From positions 168,947-232,946 of the forward strand of contig NZ_JAHBBI010000004.1 of assembly GCF_019331695.1 (NCBI RefSeq): 64,000 nt of DNA, in the 5' to 3' direction. The translations under genes were made by a program, and so were the position numbers. This DNA is from Bifidobacterium pluvialisilvae (GTDB lineage: Bacteria > Actinomycetota > Actinomycetes > Actinomycetales > Bifidobacteriaceae). The notes beneath the pieces were generated by a model. That model saw only the letters and a program-made list of their open reading frames with translations, ran no database searches and was not told the origin of the DNA. This document shows positions 27,305 through 36,347 of this stretch, piece after piece. How positions within the stretch are numbered: position 1 is the first letter of the stretch; each line of letters begins with the position of its first letter.

Positions 27305-28363
27305 ATGCAGCTGCTCGGCTTCCGCGCCCTCAAGGCGCCATACGCATCCATCGGCGAACAATACGCGCGCGACCTGCTCAAACGCGAATACGGTCTCGAC
27401 CACGTCACGCTGCGCCGCATCATGACCGAGAAGGACGACACCTTCGCCGTCACCGTCGGCAACGACGAGAAACCCCGGTACGTGCTGCGCATCGAGAACA
27501 TCTGCGAGGACTACGCGGCCGTGCTGCTGCGCGCCAAGGCCCTGCGGCTGCTCGAGACCCGTTCCCCGCTGATTCCCGCCACCCGCATCGTCCCCAGCGT
27601 CGACGACGGTCTCGTCGTCCGCTGCGACACCGACGGCGGCACCCGCTGGGCCACGCTGACCACGTTCCTTCCTGGCCGCGTGCTCTCCACCATCGAACCG
27701 CCGTACCGCACCGCGCTGGTGCGCGACATCGGTTCCAGACTCGGGCAGCTGCAGCAGGCGCTCACTGGCCTCGGCAGCTTCGACGACCGGTACGGGCGCA
27801 TCCTCTGGGACGTGCGCCTGCTGCCCGTCATCGCCGACGAAGCCAGGGATTACCTGCCCAACGACGCCATCCGTGAGCTCGTCGCGAATGTCGTCGACGA
27901 CTACCGCACCGTCGCCGGGAGGATCGCCGACTGCGACGAGGCGATATGCCACGGCGACTTCCATCCCGGCAACGTGACCGTCGACCCGGCGGACCCCACG
28001 CATATCGCCGGCATCCTCGACTTCGGCGACATGCACGCCCAGCCGCAGGTATGCGACCTCGGCACATGCCTGTTCTACATGATCGACCCCTCCGACCTCG
28101 ACGACCCGTTCGCACAGTGCCGGCTGGTGCTCGACGGGTTCCTCCGCGCCCGCCCCGACTTCGACCGCGGCCAGCTCACCCTGCTGCCGCAGATAGTCAA
28201 GGCCCGTTGCGCGTTGACCGTGCTCATCCCCGCGCTCGCCAATAGGTTCGCCGAACACCGCGCCGAGCATTACCTCTCCAGCGTCTCCGACCGCATCAAG
28301 GAGCTCGCCCTGCTGCAATCCCTCCCCGCCGAGCAGGTTCTCACCGGCCTGGGCATCGAATAG
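27305..28363 (+). CDS. APH-fold small-molecule kinase (hydroxylysine-kinase-like)
   Basis: This 352-aa kinase-like phosphotransferase has the Brenner motif ICHGDFHPGNV with catalytic D218 and the metal-binding ILDFGD with D239. The N-terminal lobe FAVTVGNDEKPRYVLRIEN supplies the ATP-binding lysine/arginine region. The family covers aminoglycoside, choline, homoserine and hydroxylysine kinases. The strongest clue is context: the next gene encodes a class-III PLP enzyme resembling AGXT2L phospho-lyases, and in animals hydroxylysine kinase works just before such an enzyme. It starts 24 nt after the binding protein, with AGAGGAGG before ATG 27305. Antibiotic resistance is unlikely given the operon. 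Confidence 0.8.
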   Translation: MQLLGFRALKAPYASIGEQYARDLLKREYGLDHVTLRRIMTEKDDTFAVTVGNDEKPRYVLRIENICEDYAAVLLRAKALRLLETRSPLIPATRIVPSVDDGLVVRCDTDGGTRWATLTTFLPGRVLSTIEPPYRTALVRDIGSRLGQLQQALTGLGSFDDRYGRILWDVRLLPVIADEARDYLPNDAIRELVANVVDDYRTVAGRIADCDEAICHGDFHPGNVTVDPADPTHIAGILDFGDMHAQPQVCDLGTCLFYMIDPSDLDDPFAQCRLVLDGFLRARPDFDRGQLTLLPQIVKARCALTVLIPALANRFAEHRAEHYLSSVSDRIKELALLQSLPAEQVLTGLGIE

Positions 28364-28373
28364 GAGTCGTTCC

Positions 28374-29744
28374 ATGAATCCACGTTCCGGCATGAAGCGT
28401 ATGGTCAACAGCTTCGACCCGTCCAAGGGCTCCGCCGACCTCACTCCAGACGAGGCCGCCCTGCTCGCCCGGCGCCAGCGCACGCTCGGCAACCTCGCCC
28501 CGGTGTTCTACGAGCATCCGGTGCACATCGTACGCGGTGAGGGCGCGCACCTGTTCGCCGCCGACGGCACCGACTATCTCGACTGCTACAACAACGTCGC
28601 CGTCGTCGGCCACGCCAACCCGCATGTGCGCGAGGCCGTCGCCGACCAGCTGACCCGGCAGGACACCCACACCCGCTACCTGCAGGACGAGGTCGTCGAC
28701 TACGCCGAACGACTGCTCGCCACGTTCCCCGACGGACTCGACCACGTGGCGTTCACCAACTCCGGCTCCGAATCCAACGACCTGGCCCTGCGCATGGCCC
28801 GAGCGTTCACCGGCCATCAGGGCGTGGTCGTCACCGGCAACGCCTACCACGGCATCACGTCGCTGGTCTCCTCCGTCTCGCCGAGCTTCGGCACGGGACT
28901 GCCCCTGGCGCCGTTCCTTGTTTCCGTTCCCGTCGACGACGTGCTGCGTCGTCCTGACGGCACGTTCGACGATCCCACCGCCGCGGCGGCGGCCCGCACG
29001 GAGCTCACCTCCCGCTTCGAGGCCGCGTTCGCGAGACTCCATGATGCCGGCTATGGCGTCTCCGCGGTCCTGCTCGACCAGATATTCTCCTCCGACGGCG
29101 TCCTGCCCGGCGCGGTCGGCTGGGTGGCCGACGTCGCCGACGCCGTGCACAAGGCGGGCGGCCTGCTCATCGCCGACGAAGTCCAGTCGGGCTTCGCACG
29201 CACCGGCGAACAGTTCTGGGGATTCCGACGTCATCTGGCCGACGCCGACATCGTCACCATGGGAAAGCCGATGGGCAACGGCATACCCACGGGCGCCGTC
29301 GTCTACAAGCATGAGATCGGCGACACGTTCGCCGCCTGCACCCGGTATTTCAACACGTTCGGCGGCAACCCCGTCTCCATGCGCGCGGCCGGCGCCGTGC
29401 TCGACGAAATCGAGTCACGCGGACTGCAGCGCAACGCCCGCGAGACCGGCGACTACATCGTCGCGGGAATCGTCCGGCTGCTCGCCGATACGCCCCGGTT
29501 CGGCGGCATCCGTCATGCCGGCCTGTTCATTGGCATCGACATCGTCGCCCCCGACGGATCGGGTACGCCCGACCCTGCGGCCGCGGCCCGCGTCATCGCA
29601 GCCCTGCGCAACCGTCACGTGCTCATCTCCGGTTCCGCCGCCGACGGCAGCGCCCTCAAGCTCCGCCCGCCGCTGGTGTTCGACCATGCCGACGCCGACC
29701 ACCTGCTCACCGAACTCGACGCCATCCGCCCGCTGTTCAGGTAA
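28374..29744 (+). CDS. AGXT2-like class-III PLP enzyme, probable phospho-lyase or aminotransferase
   Basis: This 456-aa fold-type I PLP enzyme has YLDCYNNVAVVGHANPHV, RYLQDEVVDYAERL, NSGSESNDLALRMA, AYHGITSL, IADEVQSGFARTGEQFWGF, the lysine motif TMGKPMGNG (K298) and YFNTFGGNPVS. These blocks match animal AGXT2L1/AGXT2L2 (ethanolamine-phosphate and 5-phosphohydroxylysine phospho-lyases) more closely than ornithine- or GABA-type aminotransferases. It lies 10 nt after the kinase gene. Inferred: the imported compound is phosphorylated, then loses phosphate and ammonia to give an aldehyde. A plain transaminase is the alternative. Confidence 0.82.
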   Translation: MNPRSGMKRMVNSFDPSKGSADLTPDEAALLARRQRTLGNLAPVFYEHPVHIVRGEGAHLFAADGTDYLDCYNNVAVVGHANPHVREAVADQLTRQDTHTRYLQDEVVDYAERLLATFPDGLDHVAFTNSGSESNDLALRMARAFTGHQGVVVTGNAYHGITSLVSSVSPSFGTGLPLAPFLVSVPVDDVLRRPDGTFDDPTAAAAARTELTSRFEAAFARLHDAGYGVSAVLLDQIFSSDGVLPGAVGWVADVADAVHKAGGLLIADEVQSGFARTGEQFWGFRRHLADADIVTMGKPMGNGIPTGAVVYKHEIGDTFAACTRYFNTFGGNPVSMRAAGAVLDEIESRGLQRNARETGDYIVAGIVRLLADTPRFGGIRHAGLFIGIDIVAPDGSGTPDPAAAARVIAALRNRHVLISGSAADGSALKLRPPLVFDHADADHLLTELDAIRPLFR

Positions 29745-29831
29745 GGCGGCAAGACGGCCATCGCCTACCGCACATCGGTAAATGCGTAGCCGTTCACAAT
29801 CATTCCCGCGGTGCTGGCGATTGATTCGATG

Positions 29832-30134
29832 TCAGGCATGGGTTATCTTTACCTTCTTGATTGGCGGAAGGAACTGATCAGCATTGATGTAAAGATCGTT
29901 GAGCACGGGAACAAGGTCGATGTATTCCTCTTCCGGGGAGGTGTTGTGCTTGTACTTCGCATCCACGACAAGATACCCATTGTCCCATTGTTTGACATCG
30001 GTGTATCGTTCCAGAGAGTAGGGGGCGCGGAATCGTATACGTGCCTTGCCGTATTCGAATACCGTGAAGCCGTTTTCTGCACCAAGATATGCGGTGTCGG
30101 ATTTCGTTTTGGAAGCATCGGCGGTTGCGGGCAT
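29832..30134 (-). CDS. small conserved hypothetical protein
   Basis: This 100-aa protein has the blocks FTVFEYGKARIRF, GYLVVDAKYKH and YIDLVPVLNDLY. I recognise it as the type of small soluble protein found scattered in gut bacteria but know no function. The start is firm: GGAGGGA lies 8 nt upstream of the ATG. Its coding strand has a lower GC content than the operon to its left. It runs toward the PLP-enzyme gene and shares a 100-bp spacer with the defence operon, transcribed away from it, so it could belong to the same acquired island. Confidence 0.65.
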   Translation of the reverse strand: MPATADASKTKSDTAYLGAENGFTVFEYGKARIRFRAPYSLERYTDVKQWDNGYLVVDAKYKHNTSPEEEYIDLVPVLNDLYINADQFLPPIKKVKITHA

Positions 30135-30235
30135 ATCGGAGTCCCTCCTTCCTTAGGGGAATGCGATTGGCTGCTGATTACGATTATAGGTTCGCTGGGA
30201 TGCCGACTGTACTCCGCCTATCGTCATAAACGGTC

Positions 30236-33200
30236 ATGTTGCCCCAGTCGGGTTACACTGGCTGGGTGATTGACTCTGGGTTTATCGACAACCGTACTTC
30301 GCTGGTGAAGGACGATTTGGTCCGTACGATTCATGTCGGCGACAGGATTTCGGTGGCGTCGTCGTTGTTCTCGATGTACGCCTACCGTGAGTTGAAGGAG
30401 CAGCTGGAAGAGGCCGGGGAGTTCCGGTTCATCTTCACTTCGAAGACCTTCACCGAGGATTCCGCACCAAAGGAGCGTCGCGAGTTCTACATTCCCAGGT
30501 TGAGTCGAGAACAGGGATTGTATGGTACGCAGCTGGAAATCCGGTTGCGCAACGAGCTGACGCAGAAGGCGGTGGCCCGCGAGTGCGCGGACTGGATTCG
30601 TAGGAGTGGCGCGACGTTCATGTCGTTCGGTGATGAAAGCGGCATGAGTGGGTTCCTTTCGGTGGATGACGGCGACAATATCGTGGGATACATGCCGTTC
30701 ACCGAGTTTTCGACCACCCAACTGGGAACGACCCGCCACGCCGCGTCCCCGCGCGGATGCGCGAAACTGGATTCCGCTCAGACGCGGGGATTCCTCCGGC
30801 AGTTCGATCAGGCGTGGAACAGCGGAAGCCTGCATGACGTGACCGACGCCGTGGTGGACGGCATCGAGCGCATGTATCAGGAGAATCCTCCCGAACTCGT
30901 GTACTACATGGCGTTGTACCGCATTTTCAACGAGTTCCTTGAAGACGTCGACGAGGATGTGCTGCCCAAGGAGGGCACCGGCTTCCGTGAAAGCCGCGTA
31001 TGGAACATGCTGTATGACTTCCAGAAGGACGCCGCGCTCGCCATCATCAATAAGCTGGAGACCTATAACGGCTGTATCCTCGCCGATTCCGTGGGCCTTG
31101 GCAAGACGTTCACCGCGTTAGCGGTCATAAAGTATTTCGAGTCGCGCAACCGCAACGTGTTGGTGTTGTGTCCGAAGAAACTGCAGGATAATTGGCTGAC
31201 GTATACGGCCAACGCGACCAATAATCCCCTTGTCGACGATCATTTGCGATACGACGTGCTCTATCATACGGATCTGAGCCGGTCGAAAGGGCCTACCGCT
31301 GCGGGGATTCCCATCGAACGCATCAATTGGGGCAATTACGATCTGGTGGTCATCGACGAATCCCATAACTTCCGTAATGGCACGGATTCCGCCGTCAAGA
31401 CCGACGACCGTGAGAACCGGTATGCCAAACTGTTGGACAGGGTCATCCATCAAGGTGTGCGCACCAAGGTGCTGATGCTGTCCGCCACGCCGGTGAACAA
31501 CCGGTTCCGTGATTTGGAGAACCAGCTGGCTCTGGCCTATGAGGGCAATGACGACGATTGGACGGCGAAGCTGGGATTGTCCACTGACATCGACAATGTG
31601 TTCCGTAACGCGCAGAAGGCCTATGCCGCGTGGGCGAAGCTGGACGTCGAGGAGCGGACCACGGAAAACCTGATGGACCGTTTGGATTTCGACTTCTTCA
31701 AGGTGCTTGATCAGGTGACGGTGGCCCGCAGCCGTCGTCATATCCAACGCCACTATGACATGAACGCCATCGGTAGCTTCCCGAAGAGGCTGAAGCCGAT
31801 AAGTGCACGCCCGAAGCTTTCCACCCGGGAACATGCGGTCTCCTATGACGACATCTACGATAAGCTCGACGAATTATCGCTCGCGTTGTACATGCCGTCG
31901 GAATTCCTGTTGGATTCCCGTAGGGCCAAGTATTTCAAGGACGAAGACGGCAGTCTGACCACGGCCGGGCGTGAGACCGGCATACGCAAACTCATGGCCA
32001 CGAATCTGCTCAAGCGTTTTGAAAGCAGCGTGCATTCGTTCCGTATGACGTTGGAGCGTGTGCTCGGGTATATGGAGAATACTGTAGACGTCATCGGTCG
32101 GTACGAGCGGTATCGTGCTGAACACCGTGATTTGAGCATGGTCCCCGACATCGATGCCAGCCGGTTCGATGATGGTTTCGATTTTGACCAGGACGATACC
32201 GAGCGGATGGAATTCGATGGGCAGGAGTTCACCACACAGGGCAAGAATCGATTTCTGTTGTCCGATATGAACTGGAAGGATTGGCGACGGTACATTCAGG
32301 GCGATATCGACGTCATCCGCAAACTGCTGAACATGATAGGCGGCATCGATCCCGAGCATGATGCAAAACTCAAACAGCTGTACGATACGATTCGAGGCAA
32401 GGTGGAGCATCCCATCAATTCCGGCAACCGCAAGCTGCTGGTGTTCACCGCATTCGCCGACACCGCTGACTATCTCTATGAGCATGTGAGCGCCTATGCG
32501 AAGACATTGGGCTTGGAGACCGCCGAAGTGACGGGTTCGAGGCCGGGACGATGCACGATGACGAAGGTCGGGGGAGCGATGAGCGATATCCTCGCCTGTT
32601 TCTCGCCGGTATCCAAGGAGCGCAGCAAGATCGCCGGCGGCCTGGACGGTCATGACATCGACATTCTCATCGCCACGGACTGCATTTCCGAAGGCCAGAA
32701 TCTGCAGGACTGCGACATGATGGTCAACTACGACATCCACTGGAATCCGGTGCGCATCATCCAGCGGTTCGGTCGCGTGGATCGCATCGGTTCGAGGAAC
32801 ACGTGCATCCAGCTGGTCAACTACTGGCCGGATATGGCGTTGGACAAGTATCTCAAGCTCAAGGACCGTGTGGAGGCGCGTATGAAGGCCGGCGTGCTCG
32901 CGTCCACCGGCAACGACAATCCGTTGAGCGACGACAAACGCGACGAACTGGAGTATCGCGAACGGCAACTCGAGCAGATGCAGAACGAGATTCCCGATCT
33001 TGAAGACGTCGAAGGCGGCATCAGCATCACCGACCTCGGCCTCAACGAGTTCCGCATGGACCTGATTGACTATCATCGGGCCAATCCCGACATCGAGCAT
33101 ACGCCCAATGGCATCGATGCGGTGGTGGAAGGCGATGAGCCGGGCATCCTGTTCGTGCTGCGCAATGTAAACGAGGCGGTGAACACCGAAGGTCGTAACC

Positions 33201-33556
33201 GCATCCACCCGTATTATCTCGTGCAGGTGCGTAGCGACGGCACGATCGCGCGCGGGCATCTGGAACCCAAGGCGTGTCTCGACCTGATGCGGCTGCTGTG
33301 CCGGGGCAAGTCGGAACCGAATGCGGACCTGTGCAGAAACTACAACCGAGACACCCGTAACGGGCGGGACATGAGCCATGCGTCGAGGCTGCTGCAGGAT
33401 GCGGTGGCAAGCATCGTCGAACAGGATGAACAGACCGCGGCGCAAAGCTTCCTCGCCACGGGTCTGGGGGATTTCCTCGACACCGGCGTGCAGGGGCTCG
33501 ACGATTTCGAACTGGTGTGCTTCCTGGTGATTCGTCCGAAGAGGGAAGAGCAATGA
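30236..33556 (+). CDS. PLD-like N-domain SNF2/DEAD-box helicase, defence-associated
   Basis: This protein of about 1106 aa has an N-terminal phospholipase-D-like region (VGDRISVASSLFSMYAYRELKEQLE), then an SF2 helicase: Walker A DSVGLGKT (284-291), VVIDESHNF (Walker B), SATPVNN (motif III), and in lobe 2 ATDCISEGQNLQDCDMMVNYDIHWNP and QRFGRVDRIG (motif VI). The usual PLD HxK catalytic motif is not evident. The start is uncertain: ATG 30236 has no RBS; GTG 30266 is plausible because family proteins tend to begin near SGFIDNR. The stop overlaps the DUF4391 start by ATGA. Family members travel with type III R-M genes, as here. Exact defence role unknown. Confidence 0.85.
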   Translation: MLPQSGYTGWVIDSGFIDNRTSLVKDDLVRTIHVGDRISVASSLFSMYAYRELKEQLEEAGEFRFIFTSKTFTEDSAPKERREFYIPRLSREQGLYGTQLEIRLRNELTQKAVARECADWIRRSGATFMSFGDESGMSGFLSVDDGDNIVGYMPFTEFSTTQLGTTRHAASPRGCAKLDSAQTRGFLRQFDQAWNSGSLHDVTDAVVDGIERMYQENPPELVYYMALYRIFNEFLEDVDEDVLPKEGTGFRESRVWNMLYDFQKDAALAIINKLETYNGCILADSVGLGKTFTALAVIKYFESRNRNVLVLCPKKLQDNWLTYTANATNNPLVDDHLRYDVLYHTDLSRSKGPTAAGIPIERINWGNYDLVVIDESHNFRNGTDSAVKTDDRENRYAKLLDRVIHQGVRTKVLMLSATPVNNRFRDLENQLALAYEGNDDDWTAKLGLSTDIDNVFRNAQKAYAAWAKLDVEERTTENLMDRLDFDFFKVLDQVTVARSRRHIQRHYDMNAIGSFPKRLKPISARPKLSTREHAVSYDDIYDKLDELSLALYMPSEFLLDSRRAKYFKDEDGSLTTAGRETGIRKLMATNLLKRFESSVHSFRMTLERVLGYMENTVDVIGRYERYRAEHRDLSMVPDIDASRFDDGFDFDQDDTERMEFDGQEFTTQGKNRFLLSDMNWKDWRRYIQGDIDVIRKLLNMIGGIDPEHDAKLKQLYDTIRGKVEHPINSGNRKLLVFTAFADTADYLYEHVSAYAKTLGLETAEVTGSRPGRCTMTKVGGAMSDILACFSPVSKERSKIAGGLDGHDIDILIATDCISEGQNLQDCDMMVNYDIHWNPVRIIQRFGRVDRIGSRNTCIQLVNYWPDMALDKYLKLKDRVEARMKAGVLASTGNDNPLSDDKRDELEYRERQLEQMQNEIPDLEDVEGGISITDLGLNEFRMDLIDYHRANPDIEHTPNGIDAVVEGDEPGILFVLRNVNEAVNTEGRNRIHPYYLVQVRSDGTIARGHLEPKACLDLMRLLCRGKSEPNADLCRNYNRDTRNGRDMSHASRLLQDAVASIVEQDEQTAAQSFLATGLGDFLDTGVQGLDDFELVCFLVIRPKREEQ

Positions 33557-34266
33557 GCACGGGCATCGCATCCTGTGGCCAGGTGACCGCCGTGACCCTT
33601 GGCCTGCCCAGCACCACCGCCGTGTCGGCGTCCCGTGCCCGGCTGCCCAAAGAGGGCTTCTACCGCAATACGAACATCACCGCACGTTTGCGTCAACGGT
33701 TTGTGGACGAGGTGGAAGCCTTCACCATGCTCGCCCAGATATCGCAGCGGTCCACGGGCATTCCCGCAGGGGAAACGGTGACGGCGATATACGTGATGGG
33801 TTTGGAACAACGGTCCGACAGGCTGCCGGTCGAGATCATGGAACATATCGCACGGTCATATGATGAGCAAAGCCGGCATCGGGCGCGCATCCTGTTCGTA
33901 TGCGTTCGGCAGGACATCTGTACGTTGGCCGTGTTCCGAAACGCCAACGTGGTGCAAGGTCTGATGGAAGGGCGCGTGTATTGCGGTGAGCCGATGGCCG
34001 CATCACGCATCCATATCGGTCTGGATTCCGCGAACATGGATGCCACATGGGATGCCATATGTGCGCAGCTGGTGCTCGGAAGCGCGAACCCCGAACACGT
34101 GGACCGGCGGATTGCGGCGAAACACAAGGCTGCGGAACTGGCCAAGGAAATCGAACGCCTGCGCAAAGCCCACAACCGTACCAGGCAGATCGCCAAACGC
34201 AACGAATTGTGGAACAAGGTACAGGAACTGCGTGCTGAACTAAAAGAGCTGGGCAAGCGAAAGTAA
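33553..34266 (+). CDS. DUF4391 protein, defence-associated
   Basis: This 237-aa protein has the DUF4391 start (LPKEGFYRNTNITARLRQRFVDEVEAFTMLAQIS) and a C-terminal Lys/Arg/Glu coiled coil from about residue 185 (ELAKEIERLRKAHNRTRQIAKRNELW...). It has no enzymatic motif that I recognise. Translation is coupled to the helicase by a 4-nt overlap, with GAGGGAAGAG as RBS, so the two probably act together, for example as helicase and adaptor. The spacer to the methyltransferase gene is 110 nt and may hold a separate promoter. Confidence 0.8.
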   Translation: MSTGIASCGQVTAVTLGLPSTTAVSASRARLPKEGFYRNTNITARLRQRFVDEVEAFTMLAQISQRSTGIPAGETVTAIYVMGLEQRSDRLPVEIMEHIARSYDEQSRHRARILFVCVRQDICTLAVFRNANVVQGLMEGRVYCGEPMAASRIHIGLDSANMDATWDAICAQLVLGSANPEHVDRRIAAKHKAAELAKEIERLRKAHNRTRQIAKRNELWNKVQELRAELKELGKRK

Positions 34267-34376
34267 CAGGGGCAGGGAATGCCTGCCATTACACTGTTCT
34301 TGTATATTTCAAAATACGGCTGTGCAGTATGCCGTTCACACGTCGTGCAATCAGCAAGGATTGGTGGCTCCCTATA

Positions 34377-36347
34377 ATGACTGAAACACAAGCCCCCCCC
34401 CTCAACAGGATTGAGGTAGCGACACCGGATCTCACCGAAGAGAACATCGAGAAGATTCTCACACTGTTCCCCGATGTGGCGACGGAAGTACAGGACCCGC
34501 AGGCCGGAGAAACCAAACGAACGGTGGACTTCGACGCACTGCGCGAACGACTCGGCGACGTGGCTGAAGGCGCTCGCGAACGCTACCGGTTCACCTGGCC
34601 CGGTAAAAGGGCCGCCAAGGAGGAGGCCCGACGGTCGATCGACAAGACCCTGCGACCGGTCAAGGACCGCAGCAAGAACTGGGATGACACCCACAATCTG
34701 TATATCGAAGGCGACAACCTCGACGCCCTGAAGATCCTGCGTCAGACCTACGCCGGTCAAATCAAGATGATCTACATCGACCCGCCCTACAACACCGGGC
34801 ATGACTTCGTGTACAACGACGCCTACGTACGCGATGCCGAAAAGGAACGGGCGGGCAACGCTGCATTCGATGATGACGGCAATCTACTGGATGGCGCCTA
34901 CAGGGAAAACAAGGAATCCTATGGTCGATTCCATTCCGCATGGTGCTCGATGATTTATCCGCGACTATTGCTGTCTCGCGACCTGCTCACCAGCGACGGT
35001 GTGGTATTCATCAGCATTGACGACAATGAAGACGCGCAGTTGCGTAAAATCTGCGATGAAGTGTTTGGTGAGGCTAATTTCATCGTGCAAATGATATGGA
35101 AAAAGAGAAGCACCCCGCCGAATGACCAGGTGATCGGTGCTGCACATGAATATGCACTTGTTTATGCGAAGGACTCGAGTAAAGTCAAATTAAATCTTCG
35201 CGAACGCTCTGCGGAACAACTATCACGATATAAGAACCCAGATAATCATCCCAAAGGACCTTGGGTGTCCGGAGATTTATCCGCAAACGTAAAAGGTGGA
35301 CGATACGTCGCTTCGTTGAATTATCCGATAACCAATCCCAACACCGGAGAGGAACATTATCCGCCTAATGGCGGAAACTGGCGGTACAGCCGGCAAACAG
35401 TGGAAAAAATGCTGCAGAATAATGAGATTTATTTTGGGGTTGATGGAAAAGGAAGACCGAAGGTCAAGCGTTTTCTACGTGATATCAAGCAGGGAATCAC
35501 CTATACCTCCTTATGGGATTTCGTTCCTTTCAATGCTCAGGGATCTGCTGAAATGGCGGAGTATATGGGCAATCTGACGGTTTTCGATAATCCTAAGCCG
35601 GTGGGATACATCAGAGAGTTGCTGAAATTGGGTTCTTTCCGGGAATCCATTGTCCTCGATTTCTTTTCCGGGTCGGCAACAACAGCCCACGCGGTGATGC
35701 AGTTGAACGCCGAGGATGGTGGCAATCGTAAGTTCATCATGGTGCAGCTGCCGGAAGTGTGCGCGGAGAAGTCGGAGGCGGCGAAGGCCGGTTTCCATAC
35801 CATCTGCGAGATTGGTGAGGAGCGCATTCGTCGTGCGGGCGAGAGGATTAAGACTGAGGTGGAGGAGTCCAATACGCAGTTGGAGCTGGGTGCCGAGCCG
35901 AAGCGGGTGCCGGATATCGGGTTCCGTGTACTGCGCGTGGAGGACTCGAACTATCGCGATGTGCGGCGCTCGCCGAACGAGATGACACAGGACATGCTCG
36001 ACGATCTGGTCGATGTCTCCAAGTCGGATCGCACCACGCTCGACAAGCTGTTCGAATGTCTGCCTACCTTCCAGCTGCCATACGATTCCTCCATCGAGGT
36101 ATTGGACGCTCCCGCATTCGCCGGCCATACCGTGTATTCGGTGAACGGCGGCCAGCTGGTCGCCTGCTTCGACGCGGAGATTCCCGAATCGCTGATCCGC
36201 GGCATGGCGTCCCTCGACCCGAAGCCCTCATATGCGGTGCTTGCCGAAGCGGGACTCAAGAACAGTCAGACGGTCACGAACTTCGCCGAGATCTTCAAAC
36301 AGGCCGCCAACGCCGACCAGGGCGCCACCCAGGTGCGGGTGATCTGA
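34377..36347 (+). CDS. mod: type III restriction-modification DNA methyltransferase (Mod)
   Basis: This 656-aa beta-class N6-adenine methyltransferase has the catalytic motif IV DPPYNTG (135-141) ahead of the SAM-binding motif I DFFSGSATT (428 onward), with the target-recognition domain between. ATG 34377 begins MTETQAPPLNR; codons 6-9 contain a C9 tract. A perfect TATAAT (34373-34378) overlaps the start codon and no Shine-Dalgarno is clear, so the start could also be the upstream ATG 34329. The middle third (about 35090-35640) is visibly AT-richer than both ends, suggesting a swapped recognition domain. Mod alone methylates DNA and also guides Res. The stop overlaps the res start by 1 nt (TGATG). 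Confidence 0.93.
   Translation: MTETQAPPLNRIEVATPDLTEENIEKILTLFPDVATEVQDPQAGETKRTVDFDALRERLGDVAEGARERYRFTWPGKRAAKEEARRSIDKTLRPVKDRSKNWDDTHNLYIEGDNLDALKILRQTYAGQIKMIYIDPPYNTGHDFVYNDAYVRDAEKERAGNAAFDDDGNLLDGAYRENKESYGRFHSAWCSMIYPRLLLSRDLLTSDGVVFISIDDNEDAQLRKICDEVFGEANFIVQMIWKKRSTPPNDQVIGAAHEYALVYAKDSSKVKLNLRERSAEQLSRYKNPDNHPKGPWVSGDLSANVKGGRYVASLNYPITNPNTGEEHYPPNGGNWRYSRQTVEKMLQNNEIYFGVDGKGRPKVKRFLRDIKQGITYTSLWDFVPFNAQGSAEMAEYMGNLTVFDNPKPVGYIRELLKLGSFRESIVLDFFSGSATTAHAVMQLNAEDGGNRKFIMVQLPEVCAEKSEAAKAGFHTICEIGEERIRRAGERIKTEVEESNTQLELGAEPKRVPDIGFRVLRVEDSNYRDVRRSPNEMTQDMLDDLVDVSKSDRTTLDKLFECLPTFQLPYDSSIEVLDAPAFAGHTVYSVNGGQLVACFDAEIPESLIRGMASLDPKPSYAVLAEAGLKNSQTVTNFAEIFKQAANADQGATQVRVI
34393..34401 (+). 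repeat. C9 homopolymer at codons 6-9 of mod, candidate phase-variation switch
   Basis: Nine cytosines in GCC CCC CCC CTC. Insertion of one C gives CAA CAG GAT TGA four codons on, and loss of one gives TCA ACA GGA TTG AGG TAG, so both shifted frames stop almost at once. In the sequence given, the gene is in the ON frame. Confidence 0.75.

Noticed and set aside
27305..28363. Aminoglycoside phosphotransferase resistance gene
   Set aside because: The APH fold is shared by many metabolic kinases, and the operon with an importer and a PLP phospho-lyase-like enzyme points to catabolism.
29811..30269. Forward ORF of 152 aa between the PLP-enzyme gene and the helicase
   Set aside because: It is antisense to a reverse gene that has a clean GGAGGGA ribosome site and protein-like sequence; the forward frame has no motif.
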